Part shown: positions 25,151-32,267 of the stretch, piece by piece | How positions within the stretch are numbered: the first letter of the stretch is position 1 | Layout of the letters: each line of letters opens with the position of its first letter | Source of the DNA: a virus | IMG/VR virus record: IMGVR_UViG_3300035698_017758 | Span: 1 to 41,122 of that record | Length of the DNA stretch: 41,122 bases | Direction: 5' to 3' (one strand) | The notes under the pieces: model-generated | Seen by the model: the letters and a program-made list of their open reading frames with translations, nothing else | Told to the model about the DNA's origin: nothing | The model's database searches: none | Program-made: the position numbers and the translations under genes

Positions 25151-26398
25151 TTAGAATTTACCCTTAAATGGTTTAATTAATTTATCTAATTTTGAGTCAT
25201 TATCTGCAGTGTTTAATCGTACAAACCTAACGTCTCCTACTGGATGTTCCTGAGTCACTTCTAGTAGTTGCTGAGTTGGTTGAGATTTAATTATACCAAT
25301 GCTTTGAGCAAATCCGTCAACCCCAGACATACAACCATTAACTAACATATGAGTTCCGTTATTGAGAGTCTGGAATGTAGCAACATGAACATGTCCTAGC
25401 ATCACAACATCAATGGGGCCAATGCCATCTTTTAGATCATTTATCTTATTTTTAATATTCTCACTTGAAATTGTTTTTCCTACAATACCTGGGTTAATTA
25501 CTGTATCACCATGAGCAATAAAGAACTTGTGTCCTAATATTGTAATATAAGCATATGGAGTCACTGGTATTTCAAATTGTACATTCTTATGTTCTTTAAG
25601 TGCATGTTTTAAAGCAACGTGAATTATTGTATGAAATCCGTCCCATTTCTGAGAACTTTGTCTACCTTTATTATCTTTGTGCATAAATCTTAAATGATTA
25701 CCAGTGGTCATTACTACTCTAACGGATTTAAACTCTGCAGAAAGTAGTGATATTGCCTGAGTCATTAAATGAAGTATTGCAGCAAATTGTGTAGTCATTG
25801 GTACAGTACTTTCTGGGTTATGGATAATTCCTTGTCCTAAGTCGCCATTACATACTAGCACTAGTTCTGTATTTTTTCTATGCTCTTTTTTGTACTCTAT
25901 AGTTTCTTTAACAAAGAATGCAAGCCTTCTAGCTTCTTCAACTGAAGTGTATTGATTTGCTCCACCAAGTTCTTCGCTATCAATCATTGCTTGAAAGTGT
26001 GTGTCAGATAGATGCATAACAACTGCTCTATTTGTTTTTGATTTAGGTTTATTTTTGTATTTTGACTTATAAACTTTTAATGGATTTTGTTTTAATACTA
26101 ATTTAAAAGAACTTAAAAAATCATCTCTTTCATCTAAATAGTCTAGAATTGCCCTATTTTCTTTTGCTGTAAGATTTTTGCTTTTTCTTGCAGAATGTGA
26201 TTTTCTAATATTTGAAATTAAAACTTCTGGTGCTCCATCAAAATCATTTGCATATTTTCTATAAGCATGTTCTAATGCATTTACAGTTTTCTTTTGTTCA
26301 AACTTATCGTTAAATTCTTCTCTAATTTCCTCCCAAGTTAATTTACCATCTTGTTTAGATTTATAAAGGAATTCAATCTGTTTGTCTGTGTATGCCAT
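25151..26398 (-). CDS. Calcineurin-like metallophosphoesterase with N-terminal HTH
   Basis: A 415-residue protein. Residues 1-50 look like a SANT/Myb-style helix-turn-helix (KQIEFLYKSKQDGKLTWEEI). Residues 125-345 carry all metallophosphoesterase motifs: HLSDTH (Asp132, His134), NGDLGQG (Asp186), TTGNH (Asn234, His235), AHGD (His296) and LGHVH (His336, His338). SbcD/Mre11 nucleases share this core, but no capping domain is seen. As it sits in a replication cluster, a DNA repair or nucleotide phosphodiesterase role is likely. One base separates it from the ClpP-like gene. Confidence 0.8.
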   Translation of the reverse strand: MAYTDKQIEFLYKSKQDGKLTWEEIREEFNDKFEQKKTVNALEHAYRKYANDFDGAPEVLISNIRKSHSARKSKNLTAKENRAILDYLDERDDFLSSFKLVLKQNPLKVYKSKYKNKPKSKTNRAVVMHLSDTHFQAMIDSEELGGANQYTSVEEARRLAFFVKETIEYKKEHRKNTELVLVCNGDLGQGIIHNPESTVPMTTQFAAILHLMTQAISLLSAEFKSVRVVMTTGNHLRFMHKDNKGRQSSQKWDGFHTIIHVALKHALKEHKNVQFEIPVTPYAYITILGHKFFIAHGDTVINPGIVGKTISSENIKNKINDLKDGIGPIDVVMLGHVHVATFQTLNNGTHMLVNGCMSGVDGFAQSIGIIKSQPTQQLLEVTQEHPVGDVRFVRLNTADNDSKLDKLIKPFKGKF

Positions 26399-26399
26399 T

Positions 26400-26615
26400 C
26401 TATTTCTCCTGCAAAGTTAGAGTAATCCCTAACCCTAGTATTTTTATTTGTAAATAAAATATATTACTATTTCCGTACCATAGCTGAAATTTAGTGTCTG
26501 CTTCTGCAGAAAATATATTACATTTAGTTAAAGGTGAATATGTCTTGTATATCCAAGGAAAATGTATGTAATATCCTAAAAAGTAATTTTTTCCTGTCTT
26601 CTCATAAAGTTTCAT
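26400..26615 (-). CDS. Hypothetical small protein
   Basis: A 71-residue protein from the ATG at 26615, chosen because AAAGAGA lies just upstream; a GTG at 26648 would add 11 residues. It is aromatic-rich (YFLGYYIHFPWIYKTYSPL, FQLWYGNSNIFYLQ) with a hydrophobic C-terminus. It may be a small membrane-associated or beta protein. The function is unknown. Confidence 0.4.
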   Translation of the reverse strand: MKLYEKTGKNYFLGYYIHFPWIYKTYSPLTKCNIFSAEADTKFQLWYGNSNIFYLQIKILGLGITLTLQEK

Positions 26616-26744
26616 AATTCTCTTTAGTTTAAAACGACTAGCAGTCACCTAACCACTAGAGTGTCTATAGTCAGAGTAGTATCAGACATAGACTTTGTAT
26701 CAACAATTACTACCTAGTTGTTCTGGCAGGTTACGCCTTTTAAT
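26616..26744 (-). other. Structured non-coding gap
   Basis: No gene is seen. On the - strand the 100 bases can form several hairpins in a row: AACAA...TTGTT, a nine-pair stem GTCTATGTC/GAC-ATAGAC (26662-26692, one bulge), and CTAG...CTAG. It is less AT-rich than its flanks. It may be a processing site, small RNA or leader of the downstream genes. No tRNA features and no U-run are found. Confidence 0.35.
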
Positions 26745-27107
26745 TTATTTAGTTGCCTGTATTGCAGCATATGCCGCTAAAGAAGTTGCTAGAACTCCTA
26801 ATACAAAAAATCCAGTATTACTCCAGGCTCTTTTACTTCTTTCTTTTTTTACAAGATTTCTATAGTTTTCAGTTTCTTCTTTATAGAAATTAATGCGATT
26901 TTGATTCACTTCGTTTAAATCTTCTAGAGTAATCTTTTGAGTTTCTAATGATTTTTTTTGTTCATTAATAAGTCTAAATTCTTTCATTTGAGATGGATTA
27001 ACTAAAGCTCCAGAAAAAGGGGCTAAATCACCTTTTGATAACTCTACAATATTTTGACAAAAAGCTGAGTTAATCATTAATGTTAAAAGTAATACAAATT
27101 TAATCAT
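26745..27107 (-). CDS. Exported coiled-coil protein with C-terminal TM (spanin-like topology)
   Basis: A 120-residue protein. A signal peptide covers residues 1-17 (FVLLLTLMINSAFC), followed by GDLAPFSGALVNPSQM, a coiled coil (about 45-90, INEQKKSLETQKITLEDLNE) and a TM segment at about 98-116 (FFVLGVLATSLAAYAAI). A Cys at 17 sits where a lipoprotein Cys would be, but the preceding Phe breaks the lipobox. Signal, periplasmic coil and C-terminal TM resemble a unimolecular spanin. It overlaps the previous gene by eight bases. Confidence 0.5.
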   Translation of the reverse strand: MIKFVLLLTLMINSAFCQNIVELSKGDLAPFSGALVNPSQMKEFRLINEQKKSLETQKITLEDLNEVNQNRINFYKEETENYRNLVKKERSKRAWSNTGFFVLGVLATSLAAYAAIQATK

Positions 27108-27291
27108 TTTTATTCCAATAATCTATTTCATCTTTTATATTCTTATCTTCTACTTGATCTGGAAACTTATCTTCTAGCTGCTTTAATTCTGTCTCTAGTT
27201 TTTCTGCTTCTTTATTGTATCTAAACAATGCTTCTTTGTCAACCTTATTCTGACTAAATAGTGAAAATATCCATTTAAAAAATGCTATCAT
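27100..27291 (-). CDS. Small protein with N-terminal hydrophobic helix
   Basis: A 63-residue protein, with MIAFFKWIFSLFS as a short membrane helix followed by a charged coiled coil (NKEAEKLETELKQLEDKF). It starts on the stop of the ATPase gene (TAATG) and overlaps the exported coiled-coil gene, so the two may act together at the membrane. Confidence 0.45.
   Translation of the reverse strand: MIAFFKWIFSLFSQNKVDKEALFRYNKEAEKLETELKQLEDKFPDQVEDKNIKDEIDYWNKND
27214..27242 (-). promoter_or_regulatory. Internal sigma70 promoter, near consensus
   Basis: On the - strand TTGACA (27242-27237), 17-base spacer, TACAAT (27219-27214): 11 of 12 bases match consensus with optimal spacing. It lies within the small coiled-coil gene and would drive the exported protein at 27107 and the metallophosphoesterase. 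Confidence 0.45.
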
Positions 27292-28274
27292 TATAACCCC
27301 AATGACCCTGAATTAGAATCAAATGATTTATTAAATTTCTTTGAGTGTTCTTTAATTTCTTTAACAACTTCGGCAATGCTTTTGTTATTTAATTGAGATC
27401 TAATAATTATCTCTTTTAAATGGGCAATACTAAAATCATTACAACTTTTAGACTTAGTACATAGCTCTTCTTCTTCAGTTAAATTTCTTTTAGAAATAAA
27501 CTTAAGAAGTCCCACTCTTTCTTCTGCAGAAGGATAGCCAATTTCAATCATTTTATCAAATCTTCCTGGTCTGTTTGCAAGGTTTTTTGGTAAGTTTGCA
27601 GCGTAGTTAGTTGTTGCAATAATAAAAGTTGGAACATTAAAGTTAATACCAATACCATCTAGTAGGTTTAGTAATGAGCGATCTACTGATCTAGGGCCAT
27701 AATGGGACTCTCGCTCTGATCCAATGTCTTCAATAATTAGTATTAGTCTTGTGCATTTTTTTGTAAATATCGAACCAGAGCTTAGAAAGTCTAAAACGTC
27801 AGAAGACTCCACTACAGCAGAGTTCCAATTTATTACAACAGTACCATTGTCTTCTTTAAGAAACTTTTTACATACTTTAGTAATTCCTGAGCTTTTTCCT
27901 GTGCCAGGTTCCCCATATAAAAGTAATGCTCTTTTTTTCTCAATTTCTAATTTTTCATATACATCTAATTTAGAAAAGAACAAACCTGCTTCATTTAAAA
28001 TGGAGCTAGTATTATCAATACTCTCTAGCAGATCTTGATTTTTTAAAGTAAAATCATCAAGTACTAATCCCATCTGAGTTGGGACAAAATTAAAACATCC
28101 TGGTTTAATCTGAGTTTTCTTTCTTTTTTTATCTTTGTCTTCTTTTAATTCAAATTGAATTAAATGTGTATCAGTTTGAATGCATAAATCTGAAACAGAA
28201 AGTTTCTTAACAGTATTATCTTCTAGATCTTCTAGTTTTATAATGTCTTTTGTTGAAAAATATTCTTTTTTCAT
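27291..28274 (-). CDS. AAA+ ATPase
   Basis: A 327-residue protein. Walker A GEPGTGKS at 121-128, Walker B LILIIED at 177-183, sensor-1 TTN at 221-223 and the NRPGRFD second-region Arg at about 235-240 form a complete classic AAA domain of the Bcs1/FtsH/proteasomal kind. The first 110 residues have no known fold. No ClpX-type zinc finger and no IGF/L loop for ClpP docking is seen, so a link to the ClpP-like genes is not supported. It lies after polymerase genes, so a replication remodelling role is likely. Confidence 0.8.
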   Translation of the reverse strand: MKKEYFSTKDIIKLEDLEDNTVKKLSVSDLCIQTDTHLIQFELKEDKDKKRKKTQIKPGCFNFVPTQMGLVLDDFTLKNQDLLESIDNTSSILNEAGLFFSKLDVYEKLEIEKKRALLLYGEPGTGKSSGITKVCKKFLKEDNGTVVINWNSAVVESSDVLDFLSSGSIFTKKCTRLILIIEDIGSERESHYGPRSVDRSLLNLLDGIGINFNVPTFIIATTNYAANLPKNLANRPGRFDKMIEIGYPSAEERVGLLKFISKRNLTEEEELCTKSKSCNDFSIAHLKEIIIRSQLNNKSIAEVVKEIKEHSKKFNKSFDSNSGSLGL

Positions 28275-28283
28275 TTTAATCCT

Positions 28284-28487
28284 TTAGTCTAAAAGTATAT
28301 TATGTTCATTGTTTTTATAAAATTTATAAGATTTTTTGTTTATGTCATTATCAAAATGCAGTAAACAATATTCTTTATTTTGGTTACAATTATATTCATC
28401 ATGAATTTTGAAAATTTGTTTTTGTAAAGATCTATTATCGTATTTAGATAAGTTTTCTAGATTTAATAATTTATTTTTGTAACTCAT
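28284..28487 (-). CDS. Hypothetical small protein
   Basis: A 67-residue Asn/Lys/Tyr-rich protein (SYKNKLLNLENLSKYDNRSL, CNQNKEYCLLHFDND). It overlaps the polymerase C-terminal gene by four bases (ATGA), so it is co-translated with it. No family is recognised. Confidence 0.45.
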   Translation of the reverse strand: MSYKNKLLNLENLSKYDNRSLQKQIFKIHDEYNCNQNKEYCLLHFDNDINKKSYKFYKNNEHNILLD

Positions 28488-29227
28488 AATTTTAAGGCCT
28501 TGGCATGGTTCCCTTTATTATGATACTTAATAAATTGGTCTAAGTCAAGGACTTTCTTAAATATTTCTACAGTATTATAGCATCTTTTAACATAATGCCA
28601 CTCATCTTCACTATTTTCCCAATTCTCGACTAATTTAAGTATTTTATTATCTACCATCTTAGTAGTGCCGTCTTTATAATACTGAACTTCACCTTTAGAT
28701 ATCTTTGGTATTTGACCATCAATTGAATAAAACATAAACTTTTTGTCACCCTCTTGGTATTCTTCATCCTCTAGTGCGTCTAGTACTTTCTGCTCATTTA
28801 CTCGGCTAGGGTTTAGCACAGATTTTGTTATATTCTTTTTAACCGCCCATCTTCTTATATCAGTTATATTTAATGCTTCTTTTACATATAATTCAAATAT
28901 TTCAATTTGATTAGTCTCTTTGTTTAGTAAACTTTGTATAAGCTTATCAATCATTTCTTGTAATGCTGGTTCTTTTTTTGAATCAGTAATGGCGCTGCCT
29001 TTTTTAGATATCTTATCACCTTCTACTAGTACATAGTTTTTGGCTTTAAGTACTAAGAATTTATCAAAAATCCCATCATCTTCATATTCAATCATGTCAG
29101 GTAAAAGTGAATTTATTTCATATATTAAAGATTGTTGTTCTTCTTTAGTAAATATAGAGCCATCTGGTTTTTTAAATGAAACAGCATCTGTGTCACTATT
29201 AGTAATATAAAAATTATGATTATTCAT
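28484..29227 (-). CDS. DNA polymerase family B, C-terminal part (split gene)
   Basis: A 247-residue protein. FYITNSDTDAVSFKK holds palm motif C, with DTD at residues 12-14, and LKAKNYVL (about 60-67) is the K-x-Y motif that contacts the primer-template. The rest is thumb-like helical. It joins directly to the upstream gene, which ends shortly before motif C. The ATG is inside the end of that gene (8-base overlap) in the +1 frame. Both catalytic Asp sites are therefore on two chains, as would be required to meet for activity. Confidence 0.75.
   Translation of the reverse strand: MNNHNFYITNSDTDAVSFKKPDGSIFTKEEQQSLIYEINSLLPDMIEYEDDGIFDKFLVLKAKNYVLVEGDKISKKGSAITDSKKEPALQEMIDKLIQSLLNKETNQIEIFELYVKEALNITDIRRWAVKKNITKSVLNPSRVNEQKVLDALEDEEYQEGDKKFMFYSIDGQIPKISKGEVQYYKDGTTKMVDNKILKLVENWENSEDEWHYVKRCYNTVEIFKKVLDLDQFIKYHNKGNHAKALKL
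28520..28548 (-). promoter_or_regulatory. Possible internal sigma70 promoter
   Basis: TTGACT, 17-base spacer, TATCAT on the - strand, 10 of 12 bases in consensus. It is inside the polymerase C-terminal gene and would serve the 67-residue protein and the AAA+ ATPase. Confidence 0.35.
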
Positions 29228-30935
29228 CTATTATTCCTTCATATATAAAATCTTTTTCATCATTATACTCTTGCCACCAATATTTAATATTTTTACCTGA
29301 TGCCCATTTTATTGTTTTTTTAATAATTTGTCTACCTATTCCAGTAATTTTATCTGCAATAGAAAAATCATTAAAATTTAGTCCAGGAGTTCCACATAGA
29401 CCATAGAGGCTGTTAATTAGAATTTTTTGTGAAGCTTGCATATCATCGTAATATTTATCGTTTGTTTCTTTATATTTATCTTTATTATAAAATCTTTGTT
29501 CAGTAAAATAATTTGCCATTTCTAAATAATATTTTTTAGGATCTTTTTTATTTGAATAAAGTTTGTATGCCCTTATGATAGAAGGATACATAGATTTAAT
29601 ATCAATTTTAAAAACATTTTCATGCAGCCCTGGTACACCAAAAGATATACCCCCACTAACCTTACTAAGTTCTTCTGTTTTAGGAATACTATGATCTTGC
29701 TGTAAGTACCCTCTAACTAAGATTGCATTAAGCCAAGAGCCAGAAGCAGAACATATAATAGTTTGAAAAGATTTAGGAATACTTTGAGTCATATAAAAAA
29801 ATGAAGGAGCTTGTTTATCAAATAATGCCAAAGAATCATCTGCATCATGCATACCGTATTTAATAATTAACTCACGTTTTTTAAGATCTTTCCAATCTTC
29901 TCTAATTTTAGAAGCATCATAAAACTGCCTATCTTTTTTTATTAGACCTTCGTACTCAATGATTTCTTTTAGTTTCCAAGAAGGGTAGTTTCTTCCTATA
30001 TCATATTTTACTGAAGAGAACATAGTATCAAAAACAATTCTACCATGTATAAAACATTTTTTATATTTCCAAGATTGACTTCCATCAACCCTATAGTTTG
30101 ATTCATAGTCATTAAACATTATTTCACTACCATCTCTACCTAAGTGTAAAGATATGCCTTCATTTTGTGCAACATGATTCATAAAATCAAAATCATATCC
30201 AAAAATGTTATGACCTAATATAATATCTGGATCAATCTCTCTAACGTATTTACACCAATCTAATAACATTTTTCCCATAGATTTATAATGATCTTCTCTA
30301 AATTGTCTTCTCTCTATTTTACCATTTATTCTAGAAGTGTTTGTTATAAGATAAACTTTGGAGTTATTATCTCTTGCCAATCCTGAAGCTTCAATATCAA
30401 AAGATAATAAAGAAAGTTGATCAATTGTCATACCTTTAAATAAAGTAATTCCATAGTAAATCATTGCAGATTCTACTTCATCGTATACTCGGTATATATC
30501 GCATCTTTTTTTATTTATATAATAAAACTTATCATAGCTTTCTTTAGATTTAAATGTTGTAATAAATTTGTAATGTAAATCACCTTTTAGATTTTTAGAT
30601 CCTTTATAAACTTTCCTATTTGTTAAAACCCAATATACAAAAGGTCGTTCCTCAATAGTTCCGTCTTTAAAAAATAATATAACTTTTTGATCAAACATTT
30701 CTACAGCAACTACATTTTCAGTTTTATCCTTACCAAATATTAAATCATTTGAATATTTACTTTTAGATTTATTAAAATCATTTATATATTTTTGAAAAGG
30801 AGTGTCTAATTCAAATTCAAATTCTTTAGTTTTTATTTTATTGCCATCAATATTATATTCAATACTATCTTCTAGTATATAAGATTTCATCTCATTAAAT
30901 GAAACTTGATCTTTAATAAAATACTGCTCTACCAT
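29220..30935 (-). CDS. DNA polymerase family B, exonuclease and N-terminal palm/fingers (split gene)
   Basis: A 571-residue protein. Proofreading motifs: Exo I LLSFDIEASGLA (Asp180, Glu182), Exo II GHNIFGYDFD (242-250), Exo III YGMHDADDSLALF (Tyr360, Asp364). Polymerase motif A is DIKSMYPSI (445-453) and motif B is KILINSLYG (504-512). The chain stops at residue 571, just before motif C, which opens the following gene. Together the two chains give 818 residues, the usual size of phage family B enzymes. The gene starts directly after the previous stop. Confidence 0.85.
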   Translation of the reverse strand: MVEQYFIKDQVSFNEMKSYILEDSIEYNIDGNKIKTKEFEFELDTPFQKYINDFNKSKSKYSNDLIFGKDKTENVVAVEMFDQKVILFFKDGTIEERPFVYWVLTNRKVYKGSKNLKGDLHYKFITTFKSKESYDKFYYINKKRCDIYRVYDEVESAMIYYGITLFKGMTIDQLSLLSFDIEASGLARDNNSKVYLITNTSRINGKIERRQFREDHYKSMGKMLLDWCKYVREIDPDIILGHNIFGYDFDFMNHVAQNEGISLHLGRDGSEIMFNDYESNYRVDGSQSWKYKKCFIHGRIVFDTMFSSVKYDIGRNYPSWKLKEIIEYEGLIKKDRQFYDASKIREDWKDLKKRELIIKYGMHDADDSLALFDKQAPSFFYMTQSIPKSFQTIICSASGSWLNAILVRGYLQQDHSIPKTEELSKVSGGISFGVPGLHENVFKIDIKSMYPSIIRAYKLYSNKKDPKKYYLEMANYFTEQRFYNKDKYKETNDKYYDDMQASQKILINSLYGLCGTPGLNFNDFSIADKITGIGRQIIKKTIKWASGKNIKYWWQEYNDEKDFIYEGIIDE

Positions 30936-31181
30936 TTAAGCTTCCCATCCTGATTCAATGTAATATAATGTATATAATGTTTCTAATGGTTCTTGCCATC
31001 TAGGATCTATTTCCCCACTTAATGCAAACTCTAATGAAATAGAGTTTAAGTCTTCATTATATTCACCACAAAAGTATAAACACTCTTCTAAAAGTATTTC
31101 TAGATTCATTGATTTTATTTCTAATTTTAAGCTATCTAATTCAAATTCAATATCTGAATAACTAAATATTTGATTATTCAT
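30936..31181 (-). CDS. Hypothetical acidic protein upstream of polymerase
   Basis: An 81-residue acidic helical protein (SLKLEIKSMNLEILLEECL, GEIDPRWQEPLETLYTLYYI). The ATG at 31181 is chosen, since AAGGA lies four bases upstream; a GTG just before is the alternative. Its stop abuts the polymerase start. A polymerase accessory role is only suggested by position. Confidence 0.5.
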   Translation of the reverse strand: MNNQIFSYSDIEFELDSLKLEIKSMNLEILLEECLYFCGEYNEDLNSISLEFALSGEIDPRWQEPLETLYTLYYIESGWEA

Positions 31182-31662
31182 CACATCCTTTTTTTATTTC
31201 ATCTAAATAATATTCAAAATTATAAGTTAAACAACCAACATTAAGTAAAGATTTATTAAGCAAACTTTTATGACATCCATTAGGCATTATTTCATTAAGA
31301 TGACCCTTGTTACAAACACAGTGTGCCATTTCATGATATACTAAAGCAACTCTTTCTTTAAAACCCATTAAATCCCATTCACTTTTCTTTAAATCTATTT
31401 CTTTTCCAAATATTGTAAAAAAAGGCTGATTGCATTGTCCAACTACTAAAGGATTTTTAAAATAAGTGTCGCTAACAAATCCTATTGTAATAGAGTTTTC
31501 TAATCTAAAGTGTTTTGGAGAGTTTAAATATATATAATCTAAAACTATTTGTATTTCCTTGTCTGTAACTTGGCCGTGGTTTCTAGTATATTTTATATCA
31601 GAACATGCAAAAATGCAAGCTAAAATTAATATAATTACAAACACTCGAATTTTTAGTTTCAT
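31174..31662 (-). CDS. Lipoprotein-type putative zinc metallopeptidase
   Basis: A 162-residue protein with the start at 31662 (GGAGG five bases upstream). Residues 1-20 are a signal with a lipoprotein-like Cys (IFAC, Cys20; also LAC at 15). VYHEMAHCVCNKGH (about 109-121) is an HExxH zinc motif with a further His seven residues on (His110, Glu111, His114, His121), followed by NGCHKSLLN. HExxHC...H...S-L/M-N proteins are known in Gram-negative bacteria as putative metallopeptidases. If exported, it would be anchored to the envelope, where it could act on host surface proteins or peptidoglycan. Confidence 0.65.
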   Translation of the reverse strand: MKLKIRVFVIILILACIFACSDIKYTRNHGQVTDKEIQIVLDYIYLNSPKHFRLENSITIGFVSDTYFKNPLVVGQCNQPFFTIFGKEIDLKKSEWDLMGFKERVALVYHEMAHCVCNKGHLNEIMPNGCHKSLLNKSLLNVGCLTYNFEYYLDEIKKGCDE

Positions 31663-31730
31663 GACTTCCTCCAAATGTAAAGTATTTTCCTTTATATTTT
31701 TTCTCTAGTTCCATACATTGTTATCCTCTT

Positions 31731-32267
31731 TTATAATTTATTAATAACTGCTTTTAACTCTACCTCAGCCTCAGAAGAATCTGCTTTACTAAGATTAAGC
31801 TTAAGAGTATTATTGACTGTAACCAAATCATCCGATTGGTAACCTAAATCACAATTAACTAGCTCATAAGTTTTCGATCTTTTAATTTGACTTTGATTAC
31901 CTGATTGACAAGGCTTATTTAATGAAGAACCAGGATTATACCTACAAACAATGCTACTATCTATAATCAATTGAGCAGCTTTATCTGTACTACCATCGTT
32001 ACTACCGCATCCTTTAGTTACATACAGTTTTTTTGGAATAAAAATAGATCCCACAAAATTAACTTTTTGAGGTAAAAATTCACTAGGGTTATGTTTTTTA
32101 ACAGCAGTAAGAGTTACTACAGCATCCACCCCATCACTACCGATAGAACCATTACTACCCCTGTCTCCTTTAAATTCACCACATGTTATAACAACCAATG
32201 CTAACAAAATTACTAATACTTTTTTATTCTTTGATAATATATTGCCATCAATCCCATTAAAAATCGT
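31731..32267 (-). CDS. Lipoprotein-like protein with collagen-like stretch
   Basis: A 178-residue protein from the ATG at 32267; another ATG at 32285 would add six residues. VLVILLALVVITC ends in a Cys (Cys29) with an unusual Thr before it, so lipid attachment is probable but not sure. Five Gly-X-Y triplets (GDRGSNGSIGSDGVD) follow directly. The rest has strands and five Cys. Export and surface location are inferred. It is of unknown function and begins inside the end of the primase-helicase gene. Confidence 0.55.
   Translation of the reverse strand, partial: TIFNGIDGNILSKNKKVLVILLALVVITCGEFKGDRGSNGSIGSDGVDAVVTLTAVKKHNPSEFLPQKVNFVGSIFIPKKLYVTKGCGSNDGSTDKAAQLIIDSSIVCRYNPGSSLNKPCQSGNQSQIKRSKTYELVNCDLGYQSDDLVTVNNTLKLNLSKADSSEAEVELKAVINKL

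Noticed and set aside
26616-26744. Possible tRNA
   Set aside because: No T-loop GGTTCRANNCC pattern, no seven-pair acceptor stem and no CCA; hairpins do not form a cloverleaf.
27291-28274. AAA+ ATPase as unfoldase partner of the ClpP-like proteins
   Set aside because: No ClpX-type zinc domain, no IGF-type loop and no adjacent position; only a general AAA fold is visible.
31598-31714. Short 38-codon frame overlapping the lipoprotein signal region
   Set aside because: It overlaps the zinc peptidase gene out of frame, is Ser/Phe-rich by shadowing, and has only a weak ribosome site.
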